A stretch of 36,119 nucleotides of DNA from Nanobdellota archaeon (GTDB taxonomy: Archaea; Nanobdellota; Nanobdellia; Parvarchaeales; Parvarchaeaceae). Where the stretch lies: NCBI GenBank assembly GCA_021836125.1, contig JAKBJF010000007.1, forward strand, positions 1 to 36,119, in the 5' to 3' direction. Position numbers and translations under genes: made by a program. Shown one piece after another: positions 1 through 8,302 of this stretch (positions are counted from its first letter, which is position 1; each line of letters starts with the position of its first letter). The notes below the pieces were generated by a model. The model did not search any database. It worked only from the letters and a program-made list of their open reading frames with translations, and had not been told where the DNA came from.

Positions 1-169
1 GCACTATCTTCCGGCGAATTCCTAGACCGCCCGGTAGAAAAGGTATATTACGATCACGATTTTAAATCCCTCGACGCAATAAACTACTTGTACGGGGAGG
101 GGATATACGAGGATAAGATAAGCAAGATGTTGAGCGTAGGCGGTCTAGGAATTCGCCGGAAGATAGTGC
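1..169. repeat. 31-bp perfect inverted repeat at the window edge (arms 1-31 and 139-169)
   Basis: Bases 1-31 are the exact reverse complement of bases 139-169, with 107 bases between the arms. The right arm encodes conserved Nre sequence (GGLGIRRKIV), so it is the genuine copy. The left arm, read in the same frame, gives residues not expected in an Nre protein (ALSSGEFLDR). The simplest reading is an inverted chimera from amplification or assembly at a contig end rather than a biological hairpin. Confidence 0.9.
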
Positions 170-720
170 CGACAAAATGGAGTATAACTGCAGTGGACGA
201 TTCCATAGGCAAGAACATCATAGAAGAGATAAAGGAGTACAGCACTGAGGATGTTTTCTTTATAATGAGCGGAGGTACTCTGGGAAACAACTTTACCGTA
301 TTATTCTTCGAAGGGCCATGGTCATTCGAACTTATAGAGGCCTGGAACAACGGAAACGAGCTCTACATTGGTAAGAGCGACTATGAACAGTATTCTGGAA
401 GGACAAAATACGTTGAAAATACTGCCGGAGCGTATTATGCGGTAAGGTTGGCCGTATTAGAGAAGCTGAAACTCATGAAAAGACAATTTTCCGTTGTAGC
501 CATAAGAGAGATAACTCCGGAATATTTCGTTCCTCTCGGCGTATGGGTAGTGAGAGAAAGCGCAAGAAAGGCCATGAATGGCATAAGAACCGACACCAAG
601 GACTTCAATGAGCTCATAGCAAAATCCGACTCTGCATGCAGATATGTACATGACATTTCAAAAAGAAGCAAACTTATAGATTTCAGGCTGAAAACCGTAA
701 GTCTTAACCACTTCATATAA
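1..720 (+). CDS. nreA: Nre-family archaeal DNA repair protein, C-terminal part (5' truncated)
   Basis: The reading frame is open from base 1 without a start codon, so the gene is cut by the window edge. It reads RPVEKVYYDHDFKSLDAI, then LLSVGG-type sequence and RKIVPTKWSITAVDD, the most recognisable block of the archaeal Nre (DUF650/DUF651) proteins. About 230 of the usual 400 or so residues are present; the N-terminal zinc-finger region is missing. Nre proteins are repair factors that in haloarchaea interact with PCNA. The C-terminus ends KTVSLNHFI, spaced like a degenerate PCNA-interaction motif (L-x-x-F-hydrophobic). The first ten codons (bases 1-31) are probably artefactual because they are an inverted copy of bases 139-169. 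A TTG at 88 is an in-frame alternative start but conserved sequence precedes it, so it is not the real one. Confidence 0.85.
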   Translation, partial: ALSSGEFLDRPVEKVYYDHDFKSLDAINYLYGEGIYEDKISKMLSVGGLGIRRKIVPTKWSITAVDDSIGKNIIEEIKEYSTEDVFFIMSGGTLGNNFTVLFFEGPWSFELIEAWNNGNELYIGKSDYEQYSGRTKYVENTAGAYYAVRLAVLEKLKLMKRQFSVVAIREITPEYFVPLGVWVVRESARKAMNGIRTDTKDFNELIAKSDSACRYVHDISKRSKLIDFRLKTVSLNHFI

Positions 721-781
721 TCTTTTGTGCGCTTAATGCGTTTTTTTAAAAGTTAAATACATTGACCTGCAGAAATTTAAA

Positions 782-1822
782 ATGATACTTGAACTGTTGG
801 TTTCAGCTTTGTTAGCTTTTATATCGGTCCTAGCGGGAGGAATTTTTATAATTCCGATACTAGTAAGAAGCGGGTTTATAGAGCAGGACATAAACAAGCT
901 TTCGAGACCGATGCTTCCCGCAGGTGGCGGTATATTGCTGCTTTTCGGTATATTCATAGGCGTGATGTCATTCGTATTTGCAAGCGATTTTATAATCGGC
1001 TCACAGATAAATTCTTATTTTTTAATGGCTTCGTTTGTAAGCGTCGCAGTAATTGCGTTCATAGGCTTCATGGATGATCTCATGGGCAGCCGCGTAAGAA
1101 CGTCAAAAGCCTCGCTCAAAAGCATATCAAAAAATTACATTAAATTCAGCGGAGGGCTAAAACAATGGCAAAAACCATTGCTTACTCTCGTTGCCGCGAT
1201 ACCGATAATGACAATAAATTTCGGCTCCCCGGTGGTGAGCCTGCCTTTTATAGGCAGCGTAACGATACCTGAACTTTTATACACGATAGTGTTTATTCCC
1301 CTTGCAATAGCTTTTGCAGCGAATTCTTTCAATATGTTGGAAGGCCTTAACGGCATAGCCGTTGAAATGAGCATAGTTGCGTTTTCTGCTCTCGCACTGT
1401 TCGCATATCACACACAGCAATACTCGGCTTTCGGCATAGCGATGATATTCGTGACCAGCCTGATAGCTTATCTCTACTACGGTGCTTATCCTTCAAAAAT
1501 ATTGCCCGGAGACAGTTTGACGTATCTGTTGGGAGCCGGTTTCGCTTCGGTTATAATAATAGGGAATATGGCCCCGTTCGGAATGATATTGATAATACCA
1601 TGGATAGTCGAATTCATACTAAAGGCCAGGATACGTTTTCATGCCCACTCGTGGGGCCTTATACAGAAGGACGGCACCCTAAAGTCGCCGCATGATAAAA
1701 AGATATACTCTATGACTCATCTGTTCTTGAGAACCGGAAAATTCAAGGAGTGGCAAATCCCGCTTATGCTGGCTGGAATCGAAGCGATCTTCGCAGCTGC
1801 CGCAATCGCATTAATGTGGTAA
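782..1822 (+). CDS. ALG7/MraY-type UDP-sugar:polyprenyl-phosphate sugar-1-phosphotransferase (AglH-like)
   Basis: The 346-residue protein is strongly hydrophobic with about ten predicted membrane spans. It carries the family signatures in order: FMDDLMG (the DD pair), NSFNMLEGLNG (the NxxNxxDGxxG block with Asp replaced by Glu), and PGDSLTYLLGA. The C-terminal block HAHSWGLIQKDGTL...SPHDKKIYSMTHL resembles eukaryotic and archaeal ALG7/AglH enzymes more than bacterial MraY. Such enzymes move GlcNAc-1-phosphate (or a similar sugar) from UDP onto a dolichol-phosphate lipid at the cytoplasmic face, the first step of N-glycan assembly. The exact sugar cannot be read from sequence. A TATA-like stretch at 745-754 about 30 bases before the ATG suggests a leaderless transcript. 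It stands alone between nre and an AAA ATPase gene. Confidence 0.85.
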   Translation: MILELLVSALLAFISVLAGGIFIIPILVRSGFIEQDINKLSRPMLPAGGGILLLFGIFIGVMSFVFASDFIIGSQINSYFLMASFVSVAVIAFIGFMDDLMGSRVRTSKASLKSISKNYIKFSGGLKQWQKPLLTLVAAIPIMTINFGSPVVSLPFIGSVTIPELLYTIVFIPLAIAFAANSFNMLEGLNGIAVEMSIVAFSALALFAYHTQQYSAFGIAMIFVTSLIAYLYYGAYPSKILPGDSLTYLLGAGFASVIIIGNMAPFGMILIIPWIVEFILKARIRFHAHSWGLIQKDGTLKSPHDKKIYSMTHLFLRTGKFKEWQIPLMLAGIEAIFAAAAIALMW

Positions 1823-1878
1823 ATCTCTGTAAATTTTACAATTAAATCGAAGTCTTTTTGTAAATTTAATATACTTAA

Positions 1879-3414
1879 ATGAGTCTAAAGATAGCTGTTA
1901 TGACTGAAGAACCGAGCGAGGAAACTTCCTTATTGGAGAGGATCGAAAAGGCGATAGACGCATACATAAACCACACTCTAGAGGAGAATCCAAGGATAAG
2001 AAATACGTGTTCAAGACTTCTTAACATGAATATTAACTCCAGGCATCCGAAGACACTCGATCAGGTGCTTTCCGCAAGATACGCATTTGACAGGAACACA
2101 GACAGCATATCCGTCATTATGGATTGCGATGGTTCGCCCCAGCAGTACAATGCCGTTTCATCCCTTTTGGACATCTGTTCTTCACAGGTAGGCACCTACG
2201 TAAAAAGAGATTACCCGCAAACTTTTATGGTCACGATAACAAATCTCGACAAGGTAGCAGAATTCAAGATGAAAAGCATACAAGCGTCATATAACACGCC
2301 GCTGAGAGACTGCACACTTTTTACCATAGATTACAGACAGAGCAGGATAGTGAATTCCGGGACCGTAACAATAACGTTTAAGCGTGAGATAGCAGAAAGG
2401 ACTGACCTCGCAGTCGATATATTCGGTTCCGTGTGGTCTAACGTCGTAATGAACGAAAAGAGGCTTTTCCAATCAGAGGAGTCAAAAGGCGCTAAAGATG
2501 AACTTGTTGAAAGACTATCGAATTGCGGAGTAGAGATAAAAAGAGAGGAAAAAGTGATGCTCGGCGGCTATGAGGACCTTAAAGACAGAGTAAAACGAGA
2601 CATAATAACTCCTGCGATGCATCCGGAATGGTACGAACAGATGCGCAATATTACGATGGTCAATCCCACTAAATCAGCATCCACTTTGATACTGTTCTAT
2701 GGGCCGCCAGGCACCGGAAAGACATTGATGGCGAAGAAGATAGCATCTGAAGAGGGGATGAACTTTCTTTACATAAGAGCGAAAAGCATACATCATTCAG
2801 CGTACATGGGCGAGCCGCTGCGCAGGCTTGAGGAGATATTCGACACGGTCGAAGCGTTCAGTTCAAAGTACGGAAAGACGATATTGTTCGTGGACGAGAT
2901 AGACGATCTCTTGATAAAAAGGAGCGAAGACAGCCAGCCGGTCGCGCTTGAGAACCGCAGGGTTGCAAACGCTTTCCTTACGAGAGTCGAAGGGCTGAAA
3001 CCTTCAAATAGCGGCCTAATAGTCATAGGTGCGACGAATTCATACGAATCGCTTGATAAAGCACTAAAATCTCGTATCAGGCACGGGATAGAGTTCTACG
3101 ATCCAAAATACGACGACAGGGTGGACATACTTTCGCTTTATGCGAAGCACTTACCAAGAAAGTCAATAGACAAACTGGCCAGCATGACAGAAGGGTTTTC
3201 CGGCAGAAGCATCGATATAGTCAGACAGGCCGCAGAGAACGCAGCAATATACGATCAGAGAGAACGGCTGGAAAACGGAGAATCCGTAGAACCCCCGTCG
3301 TTTTCTTACTACGAAAAAGCGATCGCGGATGAAAGGAAACTCAAGATGGACGGAAACAATGAAACAAAATACGCGAGCAGAAAGAAGATAGAGAATTCAT
3401 CTGCCTATTCGTGA
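1879..3414 (+). CDS. AAA ATPase with an unrecognised N-terminal region
   Basis: A single AAA module occupies about residues 225-450 of 511. The Walker A is GPPGTGKT at 275-282, a pore-loop-like YMGE near 309-312, the Walker B ILFVDEIDD near 335-343, then the sensor-1 region VIGATNSYESLDKALKSRI. The usual RRPGRFD arginine-finger block is changed to KSRIRHGIEF. The N-terminal 220 residues match no domain I recognise and probably act as substrate or partner adaptor. The C-terminal lid (GFSGRSIDIVRQAAENAA) is typical of classical AAA unfoldases. The charged tail looks disordered. The chosen start is the ATG at 1879. The in-frame ATG at 1900 sits at a better distance from the AT-rich stretch at 1862-1871 and could be the real leaderless start. 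Function unknown: unfoldase or remodelling ATPase is inferred. Confidence 0.8.
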   Translation: MSLKIAVMTEEPSEETSLLERIEKAIDAYINHTLEENPRIRNTCSRLLNMNINSRHPKTLDQVLSARYAFDRNTDSISVIMDCDGSPQQYNAVSSLLDICSSQVGTYVKRDYPQTFMVTITNLDKVAEFKMKSIQASYNTPLRDCTLFTIDYRQSRIVNSGTVTITFKREIAERTDLAVDIFGSVWSNVVMNEKRLFQSEESKGAKDELVERLSNCGVEIKREEKVMLGGYEDLKDRVKRDIITPAMHPEWYEQMRNITMVNPTKSASTLILFYGPPGTGKTLMAKKIASEEGMNFLYIRAKSIHHSAYMGEPLRRLEEIFDTVEAFSSKYGKTILFVDEIDDLLIKRSEDSQPVALENRRVANAFLTRVEGLKPSNSGLIVIGATNSYESLDKALKSRIRHGIEFYDPKYDDRVDILSLYAKHLPRKSIDKLASMTEGFSGRSIDIVRQAAENAAIYDQRERLENGESVEPPSFSYYEKAIADERKLKMDGNNETKYASRKKIENSSAYS

Positions 3415-3461
3415 ATGCGCGGCAACTAAAACAATTAAAAAAATTAAACAAAACAAATAAT

Positions 3462-3680
3462 TTAGACTCTGTATCTGAATACCCACATGCCTACAGCGAA
3501 CACTACTGCGCCTACTATAAGTTCAGCACCTAGTGTCTGTATGCTTGGTGTGAGTTCGTACAGTGCTTGCACAAATCCTAATGCAAGTAAGACCAGTCCG
3601 AGGCCTAGAAACAAGAATGCCAATCCGGCATCTACAAGCTTCTTTTCCGCGTCTGCGAACTTAACACTTCCTTTTGCCAT
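3462..3680 (-). CDS. Small two-span membrane protein
   Basis: This 72-residue protein has a charged cytosol-like N-terminus (MAKGSVKFADAEKKLVDAG) followed by two hydrophobic segments, FLFLGLGLVLLALGFV and LIVGAVVFAVGMWVF, and a short basic end (RYRV). No family is recognised. A clear TATA box on its strand (3701-3710) lies 21-30 bases before the ATG, as expected for a leaderless message, which supports it as a real gene despite its size. It is divergent from the HIT gene and convergent with the AAA ATPase gene. Confidence 0.75.
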   Translation of the reverse strand: MAKGSVKFADAEKKLVDAGLAFLFLGLGLVLLALGFVQALYELTPSIQTLGAELIVGAVVFAVGMWVFRYRV

Positions 3681-3700
3681 GTTTAATTAAAGGTTTTTAT

Positions 3701-3710
3701 CTTTATAAAC
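3701..3710. promoter_or_regulatory. Near-palindromic TATA box shared by divergent genes
   Basis: CTTTATAAAC reads as a TATA box on both strands because its core TTTATAAA is palindromic. It lies about 25 bases before the minus-strand ATG at 3680 and about 42 bases before the plus-strand ATG at 3748. No other good TATA-like sequence is visible in the 67-base gap, so one site may direct both transcripts. Confidence 0.55.
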
Positions 3711-3747
3711 CCTAATTTTCGTAGTAAACCGAGCAAAATACACAAAA

Positions 3748-4311
3748 ATGGAAGGAGACAAGTGCGTTTTCTGCCTCATAGCTTCAAAGGCGATAAAATC
3801 AACGGAAGTATACGAGGATGACAATATATTGGCGGTTTTAGACATAAATCCGGCCACAAAAGGACACACGATAGTCATACCAAAGGTGCATTACAGCAAT
3901 CTTTACGAAATACCGAACAACGAATTTCTCGGTATGTTAAGCGTCACAAGAGCACTGATGTATGCGCTGATGCTTTCACAAGGTGCCACGAACGTCGATA
4001 TGCTGTATACTCAGGAGCTTGCGAAAGGCAATTTCTCACCGCACGCACTGCTGCATCTACTGCCAAGATACAAGGAAGATACGGTAAATTACGTATGGCA
4101 GCCGGAAAAGCCGTCTCCGGAAGAGATGCTGGCAACGCAACAAAGCATACAATCGGCAATCAGCAACGTCAGTCAGGAAAAACAGGCGGTACCGCCGCCG
4201 CCACAGCCCGTACAACAGGCTCCGCCGCAGCCTCCAAAACAGGAACCAAAACCAGAGCCTAAAAAGGAAGAAAAACCGCAGGAATTGAAGAAAAGAACGA
4301 TTATAATCTAA
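3748..4311 (+). CDS. HIT-family protein with a degenerate catalytic motif and a Pro-rich tail
   Basis: Residues 1-115 follow the HIT fold: CVFCLIASKAI, VYEDDNILAVLDINPATKGHTIVIPKVHY, and the C-terminal block SPHALLHLLPRY. In active HIT hydrolases the last block is HxHxHxx, with the middle His as nucleophile that forms the nucleotidyl intermediate. Here it is H-A-L-L-H, so the middle His is Leu and hydrolase activity is not expected. The N-terminal CxxC and the flanking His residues remain, so the fold and perhaps metal or nucleotide binding are kept. From about residue 130 the protein becomes a low-complexity Pro/Gln/Lys/Glu tail ending in KKRTIII, absent from typical 110-140 residue HIT proteins. 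It probably acts in binding rather than catalysis; its partner is unknown. Confidence 0.85.
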   Translation: MEGDKCVFCLIASKAIKSTEVYEDDNILAVLDINPATKGHTIVIPKVHYSNLYEIPNNEFLGMLSVTRALMYALMLSQGATNVDMLYTQELAKGNFSPHALLHLLPRYKEDTVNYVWQPEKPSPEEMLATQQSIQSAISNVSQEKQAVPPPPQPVQQAPPQPPKQEPKPEPKKEEKPQELKKRTIII

Positions 4312-4317
4312 GACCCG

Positions 4318-4851
4318 TCAGTTTGGAGTGTACTGCACGTTTATGCTACTGTCTTTTTCGATTTCTTCTTTTACTTTTTCCTTTAAGTCTTTAAATTCCG
4401 CGCTTTTTATGTCGAAGTAATCGTAAAACGACGGTGACACTCTAAGGATTTTTGTATTTCCTTCCCTCTGTGTCGTTATAAGTCCGCGGCTGATAAGCTC
4501 CTTGACATGCTGATAAGCTATCGAACCTCTGGTCTTTATCAGCTCCGTTTGGGTTATTTTTCCCTTCAAAGCGATAACACTTAAGGTCATAAGTATGCCC
4601 TTACCTAGATCGGTCCTTAAGTTCTCCTCCGCCAGGAAAATAAGCTCCGGTCTGAGCCTCATGCGGTACAAACTTCCTTCAGTTACTATTTCAAACGCAC
4701 TTTTTCTATCTTTGTATTCGGAATTGAGATCGGCAACAGCTTTTTTGACTATAAGCTCGTTCGTCTTTGTTTTTTTCTTTAGCTCTTCGAGCGATATCCC
4801 GTCCCCGAATGCAAATATAAGTGCTTCAACGTATTCCTTGGTTCTTGACAT
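4318..4851 (-). CDS. scpB: Segregation and condensation protein B (ScpB)
   Basis: The 177-residue protein starts with the typical ScpB opening (YVEALIFAFGDGISLEELKK) and has two predicted winged-helix domains. The second contains ALKGKITQTELIKTRGS and HVKELISRGLI, matching the IAYxQPITRxEIxxIRG pattern of ScpB. ScpB dimers bind the kleisin ScpA, and together with SMC they form a condensin-like complex that compacts and segregates the chromosome. Its start overlaps the end of scpA by 26 bases, indicating translational coupling. No smc gene lies in this window. It is the last gene of the minus-strand operon. Confidence 0.9.
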   Translation of the reverse strand: MSRTKEYVEALIFAFGDGISLEELKKKTKTNELIVKKAVADLNSEYKDRKSAFEIVTEGSLYRMRLRPELIFLAEENLRTDLGKGILMTLSVIALKGKITQTELIKTRGSIAYQHVKELISRGLITTQREGNTKILRVSPSFYDYFDIKSAEFKDLKEKVKEEIEKDSSINVQYTPN

Positions 4852-5485
4852 ATATCTCAGTAAACGGCTCCTCCTGTGAAAGTTCCACCCTGTGCATGTT
4901 CGTTATGAAAAGCAGAGGCAGCAGAGTGTATACTATATCTTCTCTATCTCCCTTTTTTAACAGCTGTGAGAACTTTATCATTTCGTTTAGCACAAAAAGT
5001 TTAGTAAGTCTTTCTATAAGCATGTCTATCCTATCTTCTATCTTTACTTCCTTAAATTTTAGCTCGAAGTTTATTCTGTTCTTTATAGTTGCACGCATGG
5101 CCGATTTTATCGTGTCTATCAGCTCAGCCAGAGTTATCGGTCTGTTTCTTATTATAGGCAGCTTTGGCGAAACGGATATGCCGGCGGGTATCGCCCTTAT
5201 GTACCTGTCGAGCCTGGCTTCTTCCTTTGTCTTTTTGTTCAGAAGATCCTCAAGCATACGATCCGCCTGCATTTTCAGCAGTATTGCCAGGGTGTGAAGG
5301 AACCTGCCACTGAACCTAAAATCGACAGCCTTCAATTTCGACGTTATTGCCTCGAATTTATCCGCAAGTTTTATTATGTCTATGTTCAGTGGGTCCATGT
5401 CTTCCTCCCTTATTATGGAGGTTATCAGATGTTCCCACGCAAGCTCATCGTTCAATATCAGCTGGTAAAGTGCCTCGTACTCCAT
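4826..5485 (-). CDS. scpA: Segregation and condensation protein A (ScpA kleisin)
   Basis: The 219-residue protein carries the ScpA signature near its N-terminus (DPLNIDIIKLADKFEAI, then a helix ending LAILLKMQADRML), which binds the SMC neck. The middle is charged and the C-terminal third (LTKLFVLNEMIKFSQLLKKGD) matches the winged-helix end that binds the SMC head. It is the bridging kleisin of the SMC-ScpAB complex. Its ATG lies six bases after the cdc48 stop and its end overlaps scpB, so three genes are transcribed as a unit. Length is normal for an archaeal ScpA. Confidence 0.9.
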   Translation of the reverse strand: MEYEALYQLILNDELAWEHLITSIIREEDMDPLNIDIIKLADKFEAITSKLKAVDFRFSGRFLHTLAILLKMQADRMLEDLLNKKTKEEARLDRYIRAIPAGISVSPKLPIIRNRPITLAELIDTIKSAMRATIKNRINFELKFKEVKIEDRIDMLIERLTKLFVLNEMIKFSQLLKKGDREDIVYTLLPLLFITNMHRVELSQEEPFTEIYVKNQGIR

Positions 5486-5491
5486 GACAGC

Positions 5492-7786
5492 CTATACAAA
5501 ATAATTCGGTTGCTCGAGAGTCTGTGGCTTCTTTCTTGCGTATATGCGCTTGGCCTGCTCTTCGTAAGACTTGACTTCGTCCGGCGTCAGGCTAGGCTTT
5601 ATTATGTCAAGAGCCTTATAAAAATCGTCCGCAGACACCGAATCTGCACCGATGTTTTCCCTAAGAGCTATCATGCCGGCTTCCTTCGATAATCGTTCCA
5701 GGTCAGAACCTACGTAACCTTCCGTTTTTTCCACGAGTTCGTCTATCAGTTTCTTGCGTTCCTGTTCCGGCATAGGCATTTTGCGTACGTACACCGAAAG
5801 TATCGCCTTTCTTTCCTCTTTGGAAGGCGGAGGCACGAATATTAAACTGTCAAACCTTCCAGTCCTCAATATTGCCGAATCTATCTTGTCCACACGGTTT
5901 GTGGCAGCTATCACTACGACGTTTTTAAGAGGTTCTATTCCGTCCAATTCCGTAAGAAGCTGGTTCACCGTCTGCTCCGCTGCGCCGTTAAATTCCATCC
6001 CGTTTCTTTTCGTGGCGATCGCGTCTATCTCGTCTATGAATATTATCGCGGGAGCTACCTGTCGTGCTTTGTTGAAGACATCCCTTATGTTCTTCTCGCT
6101 TTCACCAACGAACTTGTTGAATACTTCAGGTCCTTTTATGACGATAAAATTGGATTCTGTCTCCGTTGCCACTGCCTTTGCCAGCAGCGTCTTTCCCGTT
6201 CCTGGCGGCCCGTAAAGCAGTATGCCCTTTGGAGGAGTTATGCCTACTCTGTTGAACGCATCCCTGTGTTTTATCGGCCATTCAACGGCTTCCGCCAGTT
6301 GTTTCTTGACTCTTTCAAGACCGCCTACATCTTCCCAGTGTATGTTTGGTCTTTCTATAAGTACTTCACGCATTGCACTCGGTCTTACAAACCTGAGCGC
6401 CTCCCTGAAGTCGTCCATCATCACGATAAGTTTTTCAAGTACGGCTTTGGGAATGTTCTCGCTTTCTTTTATATTAAGTTCGTTTATGTTTCGTCTTATG
6501 ACGTTCATCGCCGCTTCCTTTATGAGTGATTCCAAGTCCGCACCAACAAACCCATGCGTTATTCCGGCAAGATAGCCAAGATCAACGTCCTTTCCTATCG
6601 GCATGCGCCTTGTGTGTATCTTCAATATGCTCAATCTGCCTTCTTGGGAAGGTACGCCTATCATTACTTCCCTGTCAAATCTTCCAGGTCGTCTGAGCGC
6701 AGGATCCATCGCGTTCGGCCTATTCGTAGCGGCTATAACAACGACCTTACCCCTGCTTTTAAGCCCGTCCATTAGAGTAAGTAGCTGCGAAACGACGCGA
6801 TGCTCCACCTCACCGACGCTTTCTTCCCTTTTCGTGGCGATGGCGTCTATCTCGTCTATGAATATTATAGAAGGAGAATTCTTTTCCGCATCCTCGAATA
6901 TTTCTCTAAGCCTCTTTTCAGCGTCGCCAACCCACTTGCTCATTATCTCCGGACCGTTAAGCGATATGAAATACGCATCGCTTTCATTTGCTACGGCTCT
7001 TGCCAGCAGCGTCTTTCCCGTTCCTGGCGGACCATACAATAGGACACCCTTCGGAGGAGTTATGCCAAGCCTCATGAATATCTCCGGATGTTTTAATGGC
7101 ATTTCGACCATTTCTCTTATCTTATTTACTGCATCCTCAATCCCGCCTATGTCCTCATAGCTTACAGACTTTACCTTTGTTTCGTCCGTGGACTTCGCAG
7201 ATTCGGAGGATATTATTATATCTGTATTCTCGGTTATTACCACAGTCCCTTTCGGACTCGTTGAAGTAGCGACGAACCTCAATTCCGACAGACCAAAGAA
7301 TGCACCGGGGAATATACCTTCAAGTGTCATGTGTATAATATCATCTCCAAAAAAGTCGCTTACGTTCCTGCGACTGCCTCCTCCGGCAGTTATCATGTCT
7401 CCCTTTGTCACTGCTCTTCCGTTTAGCATCTTTGCTATGACCTCTTCAGCGCCTTTCACGACCGTGTTTGACATCGGTGCGAGAGTAACGCTGTCTCCTT
7501 CGGCCACTTCAGCCTTTCTTATGATTACGCTTTCCCCGACCGTCGCTTTCGCGTTTTTTCTGGTAGTGCCGTCCATTCTAACTATCTTTATGTTAAGGTC
7601 CGCAGGATACGAACGCTCGACCATCGCTACGGTCTTCCGGTTGCCTTCGATCTCGACATAATCCCCAGGCCTTACGCCTATCTGTTTCATTGAATTAGAA
7701 TCTATCTTTACGACATTGTAGCCTATATCTGACTGTATCGCTTCCGCGACCTTCAAAGTAACTCCCGGTCTTTCATCGTTTTCCAT
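5492..7786 (-). CDS. cdc48: Cdc48/VAT-type tandem AAA unfoldase
   Basis: The 764-residue protein has an N-domain (about 1-190, double-psi barrel type; [13 protein letters not shown]) followed by two AAA modules. D1 has Walker A GPPGTGKT at 252-259, Walker [11 protein letters not shown] near 307-316 and arginine-finger region RRPGRFD. D2 has Walker A at 526-533, Walker B near 581-590 and [10 protein letters not shown]. Both ATP sites look intact. The protein uses ATP to unfold or extract substrates and in archaea can feed the 20S proteasome. The last residues, NYFV, resemble the C-terminal hydrophobic-aromatic-X tail that docks on the proteasome (inference). It sits between orf161 and scpA with gaps of three and six bases. 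Confidence 0.95.
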   Translation of the reverse strand: MENDERPGVTLKVAEAIQSDIGYNVVKIDSNSMKQIGVRPGDYVEIEGNRKTVAMVERSYPADLNIKIVRMDGTTRKNAKATVGESVIIRKAEVAEGDSVTLAPMSNTVVKGAEEVIAKMLNGRAVTKGDMITAGGGSRRNVSDFFGDDIIHMTLEGIFPGAFFGLSELRFVATSTSPKGTVVITENTDIIISSESAKSTDETKVKSVSYEDIGGIEDAVNKIREMVEMPLKHPEIFMRLGITPPKGVLLYGPPGTGKTLLARAVANESDAYFISLNGPEIMSKWVGDAEKRLREIFEDAEKNSPSIIFIDEIDAIATKREESVGEVEHRVVSQLLTLMDGLKSRGKVVVIAATNRPNAMDPALRRPGRFDREVMIGVPSQEGRLSILKIHTRRMPIGKDVDLGYLAGITHGFVGADLESLIKEAAMNVIRRNINELNIKESENIPKAVLEKLIVMMDDFREALRFVRPSAMREVLIERPNIHWEDVGGLERVKKQLAEAVEWPIKHRDAFNRVGITPPKGILLYGPPGTGKTLLAKAVATETESNFIVIKGPEVFNKFVGESEKNIRDVFNKARQVAPAIIFIDEIDAIATKRNGMEFNGAAEQTVNQLLTELDGIEPLKNVVVIAATNRVDKIDSAILRTGRFDSLIFVPPPSKEERKAILSVYVRKMPMPEQERKKLIDELVEKTEGYVGSDLERLSKEAGMIALRENIGADSVSADDFYKALDIIKPSLTPDEVKSYEEQAKRIYARKKPQTLEQPNYFV

Positions 7787-7789
7787 AAT

Positions 7790-8275
7790 CTATTCAAAAT
7801 CTATTACCCTCCTTTTGCTGTATTTAACTGCCCATCTCTTAATGAGAGATTCAATGTCCTTCTCATTCTTCGATGGGATATAAACGACGCTCCTGCCTAT
7901 CCTTTTTCCACCTGAATTTTGCACAAGCCCGCCCTTGTCTCTCCTTCCGAAAAGCGAATAATTAAAAAGCATCTTCTTGCTCTGGTTTAGCGAACTTAAG
8001 TCATAGATTATCTCAGTGAACTGCTTGAGGCCGAATCTGTCGAGTATCGTCTCATTGTCGAATATGCTTATGGCATCCGAGAACTCCTTTATCATGTGTT
8101 TCTCGATGACATCGGCGATGTCCATAAACTCAACATCTTCATCTCCAAGAACGTCCTTTATCCTTTCCTCGGATTTGTCGTCGTCGCTTTTCATCAGGAC
8201 GTACAATTTATCGTTTTTTCGCATTATATCAAATACCTCTTTCATCAGGTCTCTCGGTAGAAGATTTGATTCCAT
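7790..8275 (-). CDS. Unknown protein, first gene of the cdc48-scpAB operon
   Basis: I do not recognise this 161-residue protein. The first 100 residues are acidic and helical (SDDDKSEERIKDVLGDEDVEF). The last 60 contain a glycine-rich basic stretch (LFGRRDKGGLVQNSGGKRIG) followed by SVVYIPSKNEKDIESLIKRW, which could be a nucleotide- or nucleic-acid-binding loop (inference). It starts a tight operon with cdc48, scpA and scpB, so a role as adaptor or regulator of Cdc48 or the condensin is plausible but unproved. A TATA box at 8303-8312 on the same strand supports the start at 8275. Confidence 0.75.
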   Translation of the reverse strand: MESNLLPRDLMKEVFDIMRKNDKLYVLMKSDDDKSEERIKDVLGDEDVEFMDIADVIEKHMIKEFSDAISIFDNETILDRFGLKQFTEIIYDLSSLNQSKKMLFNYSLFGRRDKGGLVQNSGGKRIGRSVVYIPSKNEKDIESLIKRWAVKYSKRRVIDFE

Positions 8276-8302
8276 GTTTTATAATAGTTAAAGAAGGGAA
8301 TG

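Noticed and set aside
4821-5297. Plus-strand frame of 158 codons opposite scpA
   Set aside because: Ser/Phe-rich antisense translation of a charged helical protein; the real gene is ScpA.
6603-7160. Plus-strand frame of 185 codons inside cdc48
   Set aside because: Antisense shadow of a strongly conserved AAA domain; the composition mirrors the real gene.
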